Shown here: in pieces, positions 1-5,695 of the stretch | How the letters are laid out: every line of letters starts with the position of its first letter | How positions within the stretch are numbered: the first letter of the stretch is position 1 | Source of the DNA: Methanothrix sp. | Lineage (GTDB): Archaea > Halobacteriota > Methanosarcinia > Methanotrichales > Methanotrichaceae | Assembly: GCA_011620785.1 (NCBI GenBank) | Contig: WOYM01000121.1 | Span: 1 to 19,757, forward strand | Direction of reading: 5' to 3' | DNA: 19,757 bases | Made by a program: the position numbers and the translations under genes | The notes under the pieces: generated by a model | Database searches by the model: none | What the model was told of the DNA's origin: nothing | Seen by the model: only the letters and a program-made list of their open reading frames with translations

Positions 1-40
1 AAATACGCCTCATGGCCTTTATGGATTAGTAGTGATTAGG

Positions 41-125
41 TGCGGGGAATGGGATTCGAACCCACGAACACCTTCGTGACTGGACCCTGAATCCAGCGCC
101 TTTGACCTGGCTTGGCAATCCCCGC
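41..125 (-). tRNA. tRNA-Leu, anticodon CAG
   Basis: Read on the minus strand, a 7-bp acceptor stem forms between GCGGGGA (125 down to 119) and TCCCCGC (48 down to 42), with discriminator A at 41. The D arm runs from GCC to GGC. The anticodon stem CTGGA/TCCAG encloses loop TTCAGGG, giving anticodon CAG, which reads the leucine codon CUG. A long variable arm (CACGAA-GGTG-TTCGTG) marks it as a class II tRNA, as expected for leucine, and the T arm is GTGGGTTCGAATCCCAT. No CCA is encoded and there is no intron. Mature length is 85 nt. Confidence 0.96.
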
Positions 126-157
126 AAAAGGATGCAGCCCAATCTCATGCAGTAGTA

Positions 158-165
158 GTATTTAA
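158..165 (-). promoter_or_regulatory. Possible TATA box of tRNA-Leu
   Basis: The minus strand reads TTAAATAC about 35 bases upstream of the tRNA 5' end, consistent with an archaeal TATA box and a short 5' leader. The rest of 126-283, between the tRNA and the vapC stop codon, shows nothing I can name. Confidence 0.4.
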
Positions 166-283
166 CGGTATTCGTAGGCCTGGTATGCTTAGAGTCCCAA
201 AAGATAGGCATGCTTTCGCTCCCTGGCCGCCGTTCCCTTCCGGGACCCCTTTTCTTGTTCGTCAAATAAATTGCCTCCAGATG

Positions 284-664
284 CTAATGTTCGAGAAAGA
301 TCGTCTCTTTCAGACCCTCAAAATGATGGTCGCCGGTCATCACCTGGGCCCCTTCTCTGATCGCCGTGGCGTAGATCAGCGCATCAGCCAGACCCCAATC
401 GCGCTGCTGTCTGAGCTTTGCCCCCAAAACGGCGATCTCCTCATCGACAGGGATCAAGAAGCAGCGGGATAGCATGGATCGACGTCGCTTCTCTGCCGTC
501 TGCTCGTCGAGCCTGCTCAGAGCTAAGCGATAGATCTCCGCCAGGTTGATGCTGCTGATTAAGATCTCCTGGTTCTCATCCATCACATAGGTCCTTACTG
601 TCTCGCCAATCTTGGTGCCGGCGAAGAACTCCGTCCAGGCCCAGGAATCAATCAAAACGGTCAA
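284..664 (-). CDS. vapC: PIN-domain endoribonuclease, VapC-type toxin
   Basis: A 126-residue protein of the usual VapC length. The four acidic residues of the PIN active site are visible: D6 in VLIDSW, E43 in NLAEIYR, D94 in GLADALIYA and D112 in TGDHHF. They would bind Mg2+/Mn2+ for RNA cleavage. Known VapC toxins often cut tRNA or rRNA; the target here is unknown. The start is TTG at 664 (a second in-frame TTG lies at 655). It overlaps the upstream antitoxin gene by 17 bases, the typical antitoxin-first layout, which suggests translational coupling. The family call is firm. Whether the pair is an active toxin-antitoxin module is inferred from gene order. Confidence 0.88.
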   Translation of the reverse strand: MTVLIDSWAWTEFFAGTKIGETVRTYVMDENQEILISSINLAEIYRLALSRLDEQTAEKRRRSMLSRCFLIPVDEEIAVLGAKLRQQRDWGLADALIYATAIREGAQVMTGDHHFEGLKETIFLEH

Positions 665-842
665 GCTCTTCCCTCTGGAAGGGGGCTATTCCCGGCATGC
701 TCCCGAACTCCGATTCATCCATTCTCTTGCATTTCCGGAGCAGATGCTTGACCACATCGTTATACGAGTCCGCGTTCAACTCTTTCTTCAATATATTGAG
801 CACTTTATATACATCATCCTGGAGCTGTATTGTAGTTGCCAT
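648..842 (-). CDS. vapB: VapB-type antitoxin
   Basis: A protein of about 64 residues beginning MATTIQLQDDVYKVLNILKK, the short beta-strand/helix start of ribbon-helix-helix-like DNA-binding antitoxins. The tail is charged (REELDRFD) and would wrap the toxin. It lies directly upstream of the PIN toxin and overlaps it by 17 bases. The start is uncertain: GTG at 851 adds three residues. The ATG at 842 is preferred because it sits about 28 bases from the centre of the TATA-like TTTTTATAACC at 866-875, which suggests a leaderless mRNA. Such antitoxins usually repress their own promoter. The antitoxin assignment rests mainly on the N-terminal pattern and the toxin neighbour. Confidence 0.78.
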   Translation of the reverse strand: MATTIQLQDDVYKVLNILKKELNADSYNDVVKHLLRKCKRMDESEFGSMPGIAPFQREELDRFD

Positions 843-863
843 ATGATCCACTATAGCTCTATA

Positions 864-875
864 AGGTTATAAAAA
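864..875 (-). promoter_or_regulatory. TATA box of the vapBC pair
   Basis: The minus strand reads TTTTTATAACC here, about 28 bases before the ATG at 842. This spacing fits an archaeal TATA box serving a leaderless or nearly leaderless vapB transcript. Confidence 0.5.
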
Positions 876-890
876 TTACGTCCCGGACTT

Positions 891-1394
891 CTAGCCAATC
901 TCTTCGCTATCAAAGATAATACCGCGCCTCTCCAGCTCCCAAATAAGCTCCTCCATAAATATCCCCCGCCCGGGCACATGCTCGTGCTCCGCCTCGTGCA
1001 CCCGCCCGCCCGCATAGCCAAAGCTCGTCGTCTGCACGCCGCAGCTCGGACTACCCGCCACCCCCACCACGCGCACACGCACTCCCTCTTTTGCCAGCAT
1101 CTCCAGTAGATCTATATAGTGAACGATCAGCGAGCGGCAGAACCGGCGAAACTGGGGCACATCCAGCTGGTTTCTGGTTACCGCCCAGCGCTCGGTGCCC
1201 AGATAGAGCGCCTCCGGACAGGGCAATTGCATCGTTGGTCCTGCAGAAGAGAAGGCTATAGGATCCAGGCCCTTGACCCTTGTGAGTGGATTCAGAAGGC
1301 AGTGGGCCAGGACTACGACCTCCTGCCCATCGAAGAGTGGAGATTCTCCCTGCGATCCGGAGGTCTCTTTCGCAGGAATCTCTTTCGAAGGCAT
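891..1394 (-). CDS. TudS-related (DUF523-like) putative desulfidase
   Basis: A 167-residue protein. Three cysteines sit in settings typical of DUF523/TudS relatives: C32 in LAHCLLNP, C59 in MQLPCPEA and C118 in AGSPSCGV. In characterised TudS, which removes sulfur from thiouracil, three cysteines hold a [4Fe-4S] cluster whose fourth iron binds the sulfur atom. The pattern here suggests a similar cluster, but the AHCLLNP and GSPSCG spacing resembles the uncharacterised TudS-related branch, so the substrate is unknown. The ATG at 1394 has a GAGGTGAT Shine-Dalgarno about ten bases upstream. It follows the PH-domain gene after 61 bases that contain a T-rich tract, so it may be only partly co-transcribed with it. 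Confidence 0.75.
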   Translation of the reverse strand: MPSKEIPAKETSGSQGESPLFDGQEVVVLAHCLLNPLTRVKGLDPIAFSSAGPTMQLPCPEALYLGTERWAVTRNQLDVPQFRRFCRSLIVHYIDLLEMLAKEGVRVRVVGVAGSPSCGVQTTSFGYAGGRVHEAEHEHVPGRGIFMEELIWELERRGIIFDSEEIG

Positions 1395-1414
1395 ATTTCG
1401 CTTATCACCTCTAT

Positions 1415-1437
1415 TAAAAAAAATGAGTGAAAAACGG
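1415..1437 (-). terminator. T-rich termination signal
   Basis: Between the PH-domain gene and the desulfidase gene the minus strand reads CCCGTTTTTCACTCATTTTTTTT. Archaeal RNA polymerase terminates on such oligo-T tracts without needing a hairpin. It would weaken or end the purP/PH-domain transcript before the desulfidase gene. Confidence 0.5.
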
Positions 1438-1455
1438 GATTCAGACGGCCGCCGG

Positions 1456-1881
1456 CTAACCCTGCGGCTTCAGTCCCCGGATATACTGATAGAACCTGAT
1501 ACCATCCAGGTCCTCGTAAAAGATGATCTTCTCCGCCCTCTCCCCCACCAAGAGCTTCAGGGTGTTGTTATGAAATTCGCCCACATACTCCACGCCGGTA
1601 ATAACATCCAGGGGCACCGTGCGCACGCTATCCCAGGCGATCCCCGGCCGGACGAAATGCACATTCTTATCGGTGGTGACGAGATATCCCAGGATCTTAT
1701 CGAGCATCCCCATCCTGGCGATGGCCAGCATCTGTTCAGATGCCTGGCTGTGAAGAATGGCCGGGGCGATGAGCACCAGCTCCTCCCCGGCGGCGGAGAG
1801 CTTCCTGGTAATCCGGCCGAGCTTCTTGGGAACAACCGGGCTTGAACCTCTGCCCTTGCCTTTGTTCGAGATTTCGTTCAT
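1456..1881 (-). CDS. Small PH-domain (YokE-like) protein
   Basis: A 141-residue soluble protein. After a basic, flexible N-terminus (about residues 1-25) comes a region resembling the bacterial/archaeal YokE-like PH fold: repeated strands with LGYLVTTDKNVHFV, a DVITGVEYVG turn, NNTLKLLVGERAEKIIFY, and an amphipathic C-terminal helix (DLDGIRFYQYIRGL). No catalytic motif is seen. These domains usually bind proteins or membranes; the ligand is unknown. The start is taken as ATG 1881, preceded by CTGGAGAAG, rather than the upstream TTG at 1920, which would overlap purP by 25 bases. It starts 14 bases after the purP stop codon, so co-transcription with purP is likely. Confidence 0.65.
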   Translation of the reverse strand: MNEISNKGKGRGSSPVVPKKLGRITRKLSAAGEELVLIAPAILHSQASEQMLAIARMGMLDKILGYLVTTDKNVHFVRPGIAWDSVRTVPLDVITGVEYVGEFHNNTLKLLVGERAEKIIFYEDLDGIRFYQYIRGLKPQG

Positions 1882-1895
1882 CTTCTCCAGCGGCC

Positions 1896-3041
1896 TCAGG
1901 TCACAATCTGGTCCAGACAATCGTTCTCCAGAGCTATCCTCACCTCGCGAGCGAGCCTGCGTCCGGTGGACATATTGGTCCGCCAGAGGGCATTGCCATA
2001 GGGGTGGCCGACCGCCATATGCACATTGGTCCCACCTCCGATCCTGGGCGCAACATCGTAGATGTAGAAGTTCAGGTCCTTGTCTACACAGGTCTGCAGA
2101 CAGAAGGGGCCGATGATCCCGGGCTTGTAGTACTCCTGGGTCGCTTCCACATACATCTCCGCCAGGACGAACGCCTTCTCCAAGAGCGACTCGCGCAGGG
2201 TGGCAGAGTTATGTCCACAGACGGTGTACTCAGGATTGATCTGCTGTTCATTGAGGGTCAGCTGCTGGGGCGCAGGCAGTCGGCAGTGGCCGTCAAGGCT
2301 CGTCTCAAACCTCCAGTCTATGCCGATCAGCTCAATCCTCTCCGTTATGGGGGAGTAGAAGTAGTCCAGATTGAAGACCGGCCCGATGACATAGCGCTCA
2401 ATCCTGGCCAGCTCGATCCCATCCTGGTCGATCACATTCTGGCGCAAGAGGAGATCAGCCTTCTGGCAGTACTCCTCATAGGAGGCAGCAGTGAAAAACC
2501 CCCTCTCCAGGGTTTTTACCGCGTGGGGCAGCTTGACCATAACCAGCTGGTTGATGTCCTCCGCTTCGATCGGCTCAGGATATGGCAGACCCGCCTTCTC
2601 CAGCAACCAGTAGTAGTCCCTCTTGTCCCCCCTCTCCTCGGAGCGAAGCAGGTTGCGGGAGCCGAGCAGCGGGAGCATGAACTGATCCTCCACCGCATCT
2701 ATCCCGCAATAGGAGGTGAATGAGCGATTGGGGACGAACAGGGTGTTCTTCTCCTTGAGAATATCCTGGTTCTCCGGATCCAAGACATCCGGGAACCGCT
2801 TCAGCATCATCACCTCATCGACCATGCCGGTTATGACATTCCCCTTCCGGTCTCTCTCCGCCCGGAAGTACTTGACATAAGGCTTCTCCCTCCCCTCCTG
2901 ACATACCGCCAGGGTCTTGAAATTCTCCTCAACTGCGCCATCTGCCGTATCCAGGGCAGAGTGGGATGCTATCATTCCGATTCGAAGATTCTTGAGGTCG
3001 TATCCCCTCAATACCTCCAGAACCTTGCTGCGATCAATCAA
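1896..3041 (-). CDS. purP: PurP-family ATP-grasp ligase (formate-dependent FAICAR synthetase or paralogue)
   Basis: A 381-residue ATP-grasp enzyme. Characterised PurP makes FAICAR from AICAR, formate and ATP, replacing the folate-dependent step of purine synthesis in many archaea. Family signatures are present: NLRIGMIASHSALD near the N-terminus, VPNRSFTSYCGIDAVED, and GPFCLQTCVDKDLNFYI followed by DVAPRIGGGTN near the C-terminus, with length close to the usual 360. The start is taken as TTG 3041 because GAGGTG lies eight bases upstream and the protein then begins MIDRSKVLEVL, like other archaeal PurP proteins; TTG 3056 would add five residues. As I recall the Methanocaldococcus enzyme, it has SARVDGGTN where this protein has APRIGGGTN, so this may be a paralogue with another substrate. 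Confidence 0.82.
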   Translation of the reverse strand: MIDRSKVLEVLRGYDLKNLRIGMIASHSALDTADGAVEENFKTLAVCQEGREKPYVKYFRAERDRKGNVITGMVDEVMMLKRFPDVLDPENQDILKEKNTLFVPNRSFTSYCGIDAVEDQFMLPLLGSRNLLRSEERGDKRDYYWLLEKAGLPYPEPIEAEDINQLVMVKLPHAVKTLERGFFTAASYEEYCQKADLLLRQNVIDQDGIELARIERYVIGPVFNLDYFYSPITERIELIGIDWRFETSLDGHCRLPAPQQLTLNEQQINPEYTVCGHNSATLRESLLEKAFVLAEMYVEATQEYYKPGIIGPFCLQTCVDKDLNFYIYDVAPRIGGGTNVHMAVGHPYGNALWRTNMSTGRRLAREVRIALENDCLDQIVT

Positions 3042-3075
3042 GTCTGAACACCTCAAAATAATTATACTGGTCCCT

Positions 3076-3084
3076 CATATTTAC
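3076..3084 (-). promoter_or_regulatory. Probable TATA box of purP
   Basis: The minus strand reads TGTAAATATG. Its centre is about 26 bases before 3054, so transcription would start just ahead of the GAGGTG ribosome site and the TTG at 3041. It marks the head of the purP-PH-domain unit. Confidence 0.4.
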
Positions 3085-3285
3085 ATCCCAATTTATCAAG
3101 GTGACCCTATGATACAAAGAACTGACCATCTCAATTCCCTTTGAGTCACCAAAGATCCGCCCCCCTTCCCCCTGAAAAGCTGCATGAATCCACAACACAG
3201 CCCACTTGGTCTGCGCAAATAACCACAGCTCTTCGCCCCCCAGAATAACCTGCTCTTATCATAGCCGCCTGCCTTTTGCCAATCC

Positions 3286-3465
3286 TCACATCCCAAGTAC
3301 TCTCACCGCGATAAAGATTATGCCCCTCACGGCCTGCCGCCCGTCCGGGCTCAGCCGCAGCCCGCCCGAATATGTATCCAGCCAAGTTCATAAAGCCGCA
3401 GGGGTCCGTCTAATCCGGCGGCCCCAGATTCGGTCTCCTCATCTTGGGTTGGCGGGATTGGCCAT
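3286..3465 (-). pseudogene. Possible relic of a small gene
   Basis: A strong ribosome site (AGAGGAGGAAAAAC) precedes ATG 3465 and the opening MANPANPR. That frame then meets TGA. The next frame stays open as EETESGAAGLDGPLRLYELG, and from about 3370 the first frame resumes as GGLRLSPDGRQAVRGIIF, ending at TGA 3286. Start and final stop are in the same frame, separated by two in-frame stops or two compensating shifts. This looks like a decayed gene of about 60 codons, possibly with a hydrophobic C-terminus. I do not recognise it, and it could be chance. The rest of the 3057-3601 gap shows only the purP and leuD promoters and no convincing intact gene. Confidence 0.35.
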
Positions 3466-3548
3466 GTTTTTCCTCCTCTGCTATATCACTGCCGCTCGAT
3501 GGATAGGATCATCAAGAGCAGCCTTTCCTGGAAATTCATGTGCATTAC

Positions 3549-3557
3549 TTTAATATA
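3549..3557 (+). promoter_or_regulatory. TATA box of the leuD-leuB operon
   Basis: TTTAATATA lies about 48 bases before TTG 3602, so transcription would begin near 3579. That leaves a short leader carrying GGGAG (3588-3592), and it supports the internal TTG at 3602 as the leuD start over the TTG at 3569. Confidence 0.5.
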
Positions 3558-3601
3558 CCTCAATCTCATTGAGAGTATTTCACTATTGGGAGCTTGATAT
3601 T

Positions 3602-4096
3602 TTGGCGGGCAGAGCTTGGAAGTTCATGGACGATATCGATACCGATGCCATCATCCCCGGTCGCTACCTGGTGATGAACGATCCCAGGGAGCTGGCGGCA
3701 CACCTCTTTGAAGGGGTCAGGCCAACGATGGCATCAGCGGTCAAAGAGAGTGACTACGTAGTGGCTGGCGAGAACTTCGGCTGCGGCTCATCAAGAGAGC
3801 ACGCCCCCCTGGCTCTGAAGGGGGCAGGAATCTTGGCGGTCGTCGCCAAATCATTTGCCAGAATATTCTTCAGAAACGCCATAAACATAGGCCTGCCCCT
3901 CTTCATCTGCCCGGATGTGGACAGGATCGAGGATGGCGATCAAATCGAGATCGATATGAAAGGCGGAGTGATAAAGAACATAACCCGCAAAGAATCCTAC
4001 AACACCACCCCGCTCCCTGATTTCTTGAGGGAGATTGTGGATGCGGGGGGGCTGGTGGAGTACACCAGACGACAGGTGTCCGGAGCGAAAACATGA
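3602..4096 (+). CDS. leuD: 3-isopropylmalate dehydratase small subunit
   Basis: A 164-residue swivel-domain subunit that pairs with a large [4Fe-4S] subunit, not in this window, to interconvert 2- and 3-isopropylmalate in leucine synthesis. The family signature GENFGCGSSREHAP is at about 56-69. DDIDTDAIIPGRYL is at about 10-23. The substrate loop reads YLVM (22-25); methanogen homoaconitase small subunits carry an Arg here (YLRT) while isopropylmalate isomerases carry Val, so this looks like the leucine enzyme rather than the coenzyme B enzyme. TTG 3602 is chosen because archaeal homologues begin near GRAWKF and GGGAG lies upstream; TTG 3569 would add eleven residues. It overlaps leuB by four bases (ATGA). 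Confidence 0.88.
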   Translation: MAGRAWKFMDDIDTDAIIPGRYLVMNDPRELAAHLFEGVRPTMASAVKESDYVVAGENFGCGSSREHAPLALKGAGILAVVAKSFARIFFRNAINIGLPLFICPDVDRIEDGDQIEIDMKGGVIKNITRKESYNTTPLPDFLREIVDAGGLVEYTRRQVSGAKT

Positions 4097-5217
4097 ACTA
4101 TAAAGTACCAGTTATCGGTGGCGACGGCATCGGCCCAGAGATCATAGCCGAGGGCCAGAAGGTCCTGGAAGCAGCCGCAGACAAGCACAACTTCTCTTTG
4201 GAGTGGATCGATTACTCCATAGGCGCAGAGCATTATCTGAAGACGGGCGAGCTGATAAGCGAGGAGACGCTGAAAGAGCTATCAGGATATCGGGCCATCT
4301 ACCTGGGAGCAATAGGAGACCCGAGGGTCAAGCCGGGCGTGCTGGAGAAGGGCGTCCTTCTAACCATGCGCTTCTACCTCGACCAGTACATCAACCTCCG
4401 GCCGGTCAAGCTCCTGGAGGGGGTCTGGACCCCACTTAAGGATAAAACGCCAAAGGATATCGATTTCGTCGTGGTTCGCGAGAACACTGAGGATTTTTAC
4501 ATCGGCATAGGCAGTCGCGCACAGAAGGGCAAGAGCCATGCCGACTTCCAGATCCGTCGTAACCTCTATAGCATCAAGTTCGGCCTGGATATCGACTCGG
4601 ACAGCGAGGAGATCGCCTACCAGATAGGCGAGGTCAGCCGGGAGGGCTGCCAGAGAGTGATAAAGTACGCCTTCGACCTGGCAAGAAAGCGACACCAGAA
4701 GGTCTCCAGCGTCGACAAGGCCAATGTGCTCAGCGACATCTACGGCTTTTGGAGAGAGGTCCTTCTGGATGTGGCAAAAGGATATCCAGAGGTCAAATAC
4801 GACTTCAACTTCGTTGACGCCATCACCATGTGGTTTGTCAAGAACCCGGAGTGGTTCGATGTGGTCGTCGCCCCCAACATGTTCGGAGACATCATTACCG
4901 ATCTCGGTGCCATGATCCAGGGCGGCCTGGGCCTGGCTCCGGGAGCCAACCTGAACCCGGAGGGGACCAGCATGTTCGAGCCCATACATGGCTCTGCTCC
5001 CAAGTACAAGGGCCGGAATATGGTCAACCCCCTGGCCACTATCTGGGCAGGGGCTCTTCTGCTCGAGCACCTCGGCCAGCCGGCGGCGGCCGCGGATATA
5101 GTCTCAGCCATAGAGCGGAACCTATTTGAAGGCCGTATAAAGACATATGACCTGGGAGGAAGCTCAACCACCTCCGAGGTGGGATCGGAGATTGCTCGCC
5201 TAGTGGGGCTTATCTAA
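4093..5217 (+). CDS. leuB: 3-isopropylmalate dehydrogenase family enzyme with NADP-type Lys-Tyr pair
   Basis: A 374-residue decarboxylating beta-hydroxyacid dehydrogenase, expected to oxidise 3-isopropylmalate in leucine synthesis. Catalytic residues can be placed: R93, R103, R129, Y136, K209 (VDKANVL), D242, D266 and D270 (NMFGDIITD). Two leucines at 89-90, four and three residues before R93, match the hydrophobic pocket of isopropylmalate dehydrogenase; isocitrate dehydrogenase has Asn at the first. However, the coenzyme loop reads HGSAPKYKGR (K304, Y305), as in NADP-dependent isocitrate dehydrogenase, where NAD-dependent LeuB normally has Asp. A TYD motif at 351-353 also resembles that enzyme. 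Coupled to leuD by an ATGA overlap. Homoisocitrate- or tartrate-type substrates cannot be excluded. Confidence 0.85.
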   Translation: MNYKVPVIGGDGIGPEIIAEGQKVLEAAADKHNFSLEWIDYSIGAEHYLKTGELISEETLKELSGYRAIYLGAIGDPRVKPGVLEKGVLLTMRFYLDQYINLRPVKLLEGVWTPLKDKTPKDIDFVVVRENTEDFYIGIGSRAQKGKSHADFQIRRNLYSIKFGLDIDSDSEEIAYQIGEVSREGCQRVIKYAFDLARKRHQKVSSVDKANVLSDIYGFWREVLLDVAKGYPEVKYDFNFVDAITMWFVKNPEWFDVVVAPNMFGDIITDLGAMIQGGLGLAPGANLNPEGTSMFEPIHGSAPKYKGRNMVNPLATIWAGALLLEHLGQPAAAADIVSAIERNLFEGRIKTYDLGGSSTTSEVGSEIARLVGLI

Positions 5218-5218
5218 G

Positions 5219-5248
5219 TCCCACAAGGGAAAAAGCTTTTATGTGGGA
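5219..5248 (+). promoter_or_regulatory. Inverted repeat enclosing the tRNA-Lys promoter
   Basis: TCCCACA (5219-5225) and TGTGGGA (5242-5248) are perfect 7-bp inverted arms around 16 bases that contain AAAAGCTTTT. The right arm overlaps the TATA-like CTTTTATG at 5236-5243. It begins three bases after the leuB stop codon. It may act as the leuB transcript end, as the promoter element for tRNA-Lys (about 60 bases downstream), or as both. Confidence 0.45.
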
Positions 5249-5304
5249 TCTCTTCATTCCTCAGCTAGTGCAGCACATGAGGCTTGAGGCATGCCAGGCC
5301 GCGA

Positions 5305-5395
5305 GGGCTCGTAGCTCAGTTAGGCAGAGCGTCTGGCTTTTAAATTTTTGCATGAAGATACCAGGTGGTCGAGGGTTCAAATCCCCCCGAGCCCG
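5305..5395 (+). tRNA. tRNA-Lys, anticodon TTT, with 17-base intron
   Basis: Acceptor stem GGGCTCG (5305-5311) pairs with CGAGCCC (5388-5394), discriminator G5395. The D arm (GCTC...GAGC) and T arm (GAGGG TTCAAAT CCCCC) are regular. The anticodon stem TCTGG (5332-5336) pairs with CCAGG (5361-5365). The loop is interrupted by an intron at 5343-5359, immediately after position 37. CTTT (5337-5340) pairs with GAAG (5354-5357), leaving 3-base bulges TAA and ATA on either side, which is exactly the bulge-helix-bulge cut by archaeal splicing endonuclease. Spliced loop CTTTTAA gives anticodon TTT; mature length 74 nt. No CCA is encoded. Confidence 0.95.
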
Positions 5396-5448
5396 TTTGG
5401 AGTTTCCTTGAGCCTGCATGCTGCTCTTTCTAAGAGTTGGTGGTTCTA

Positions 5449-5685
5449 GTGACCAAGTTTGCCGTAAAAGATCATGAGATGGTTCCGGAACATATTCTGC
5501 TCACTCCGGAAGAGGGCTTCGATGTGCTGAAGGAGTTCGGCATCGGCGCGCCACAGCTACCAAAAATCCATATAAGTGACCCCGCAGCTAAAGAGATCGG
5601 GGCCAAAGTGGGCGACATAATCAAAATAATACGAAAAAGCACAACAGCCAAGCATTCGACCTTTTATAGGCTGGTAATCGATTAA
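5449..5685 (+). CDS. rpoH: DNA-directed RNA polymerase subunit H
   Basis: A 78-residue subunit equivalent to the C-terminal domain of eukaryotic Rpb5, forming part of the downstream-DNA jaw of RNA polymerase. Typical features are HEMVPEHILLTPEE near the start, QLPKIHISDPAAKEIGAKVGDIIKI in the middle and a YRLVID end. Start choice: GTG 5449 has GGTGG five bases upstream and gives an N-terminus like other archaeal RpoH proteins. TTG 5437 or GTG 5440 would add three or four residues. It lies 53 bases after tRNA-Lys, with no obvious terminator or strong TATA box between, and is followed ten bases later by rpoB2. Confidence 0.92.
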   Translation: MTKFAVKDHEMVPEHILLTPEEGFDVLKEFGIGAPQLPKIHISDPAAKEIGAKVGDIIKIIRKSTTAKHSTFYRLVID

Positions 5686-5695
5686 AGGTGATCTT

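Noticed and set aside
26..265. Minus-strand open frame covering tRNA-Leu
   Set aside because: It runs through the tRNA gene, has no good ribosome site and shows no protein-like pattern.
185..872. Plus-strand open frames opposite vapC and vapB
   Set aside because: They are antisense to a clear PIN toxin and its antitoxin and have no domain features.
1842..2723. Long plus-strand open frame (293 codons) opposite purP
   Set aside because: A shadow of a GC-rich gene; purP on the other strand has family motifs throughout.
3109..3144. Eleven-codon frame with a GGTGA site upstream
   Set aside because: Too short to support without transcription or conservation data.
3286..3465. Reading the two in-frame TGA codons as selenocysteine
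   Set aside because: No selenocysteine insertion element was recognised, and the alternative frames give more protein-like sequence between the stops than the TGA-read-through frame does.
3206..3553. Plus-strand 115-codon frame in the purP-leuD gap
   Set aside because: No ribosome site, a composition unlike neighbouring proteins, and it is antisense to the relic with a strong AGGAGG site.
4360..5070. Long minus-strand frames opposite leuB
   Set aside because: Antisense shadows of leuB, which carries all catalytic motifs on the plus strand.
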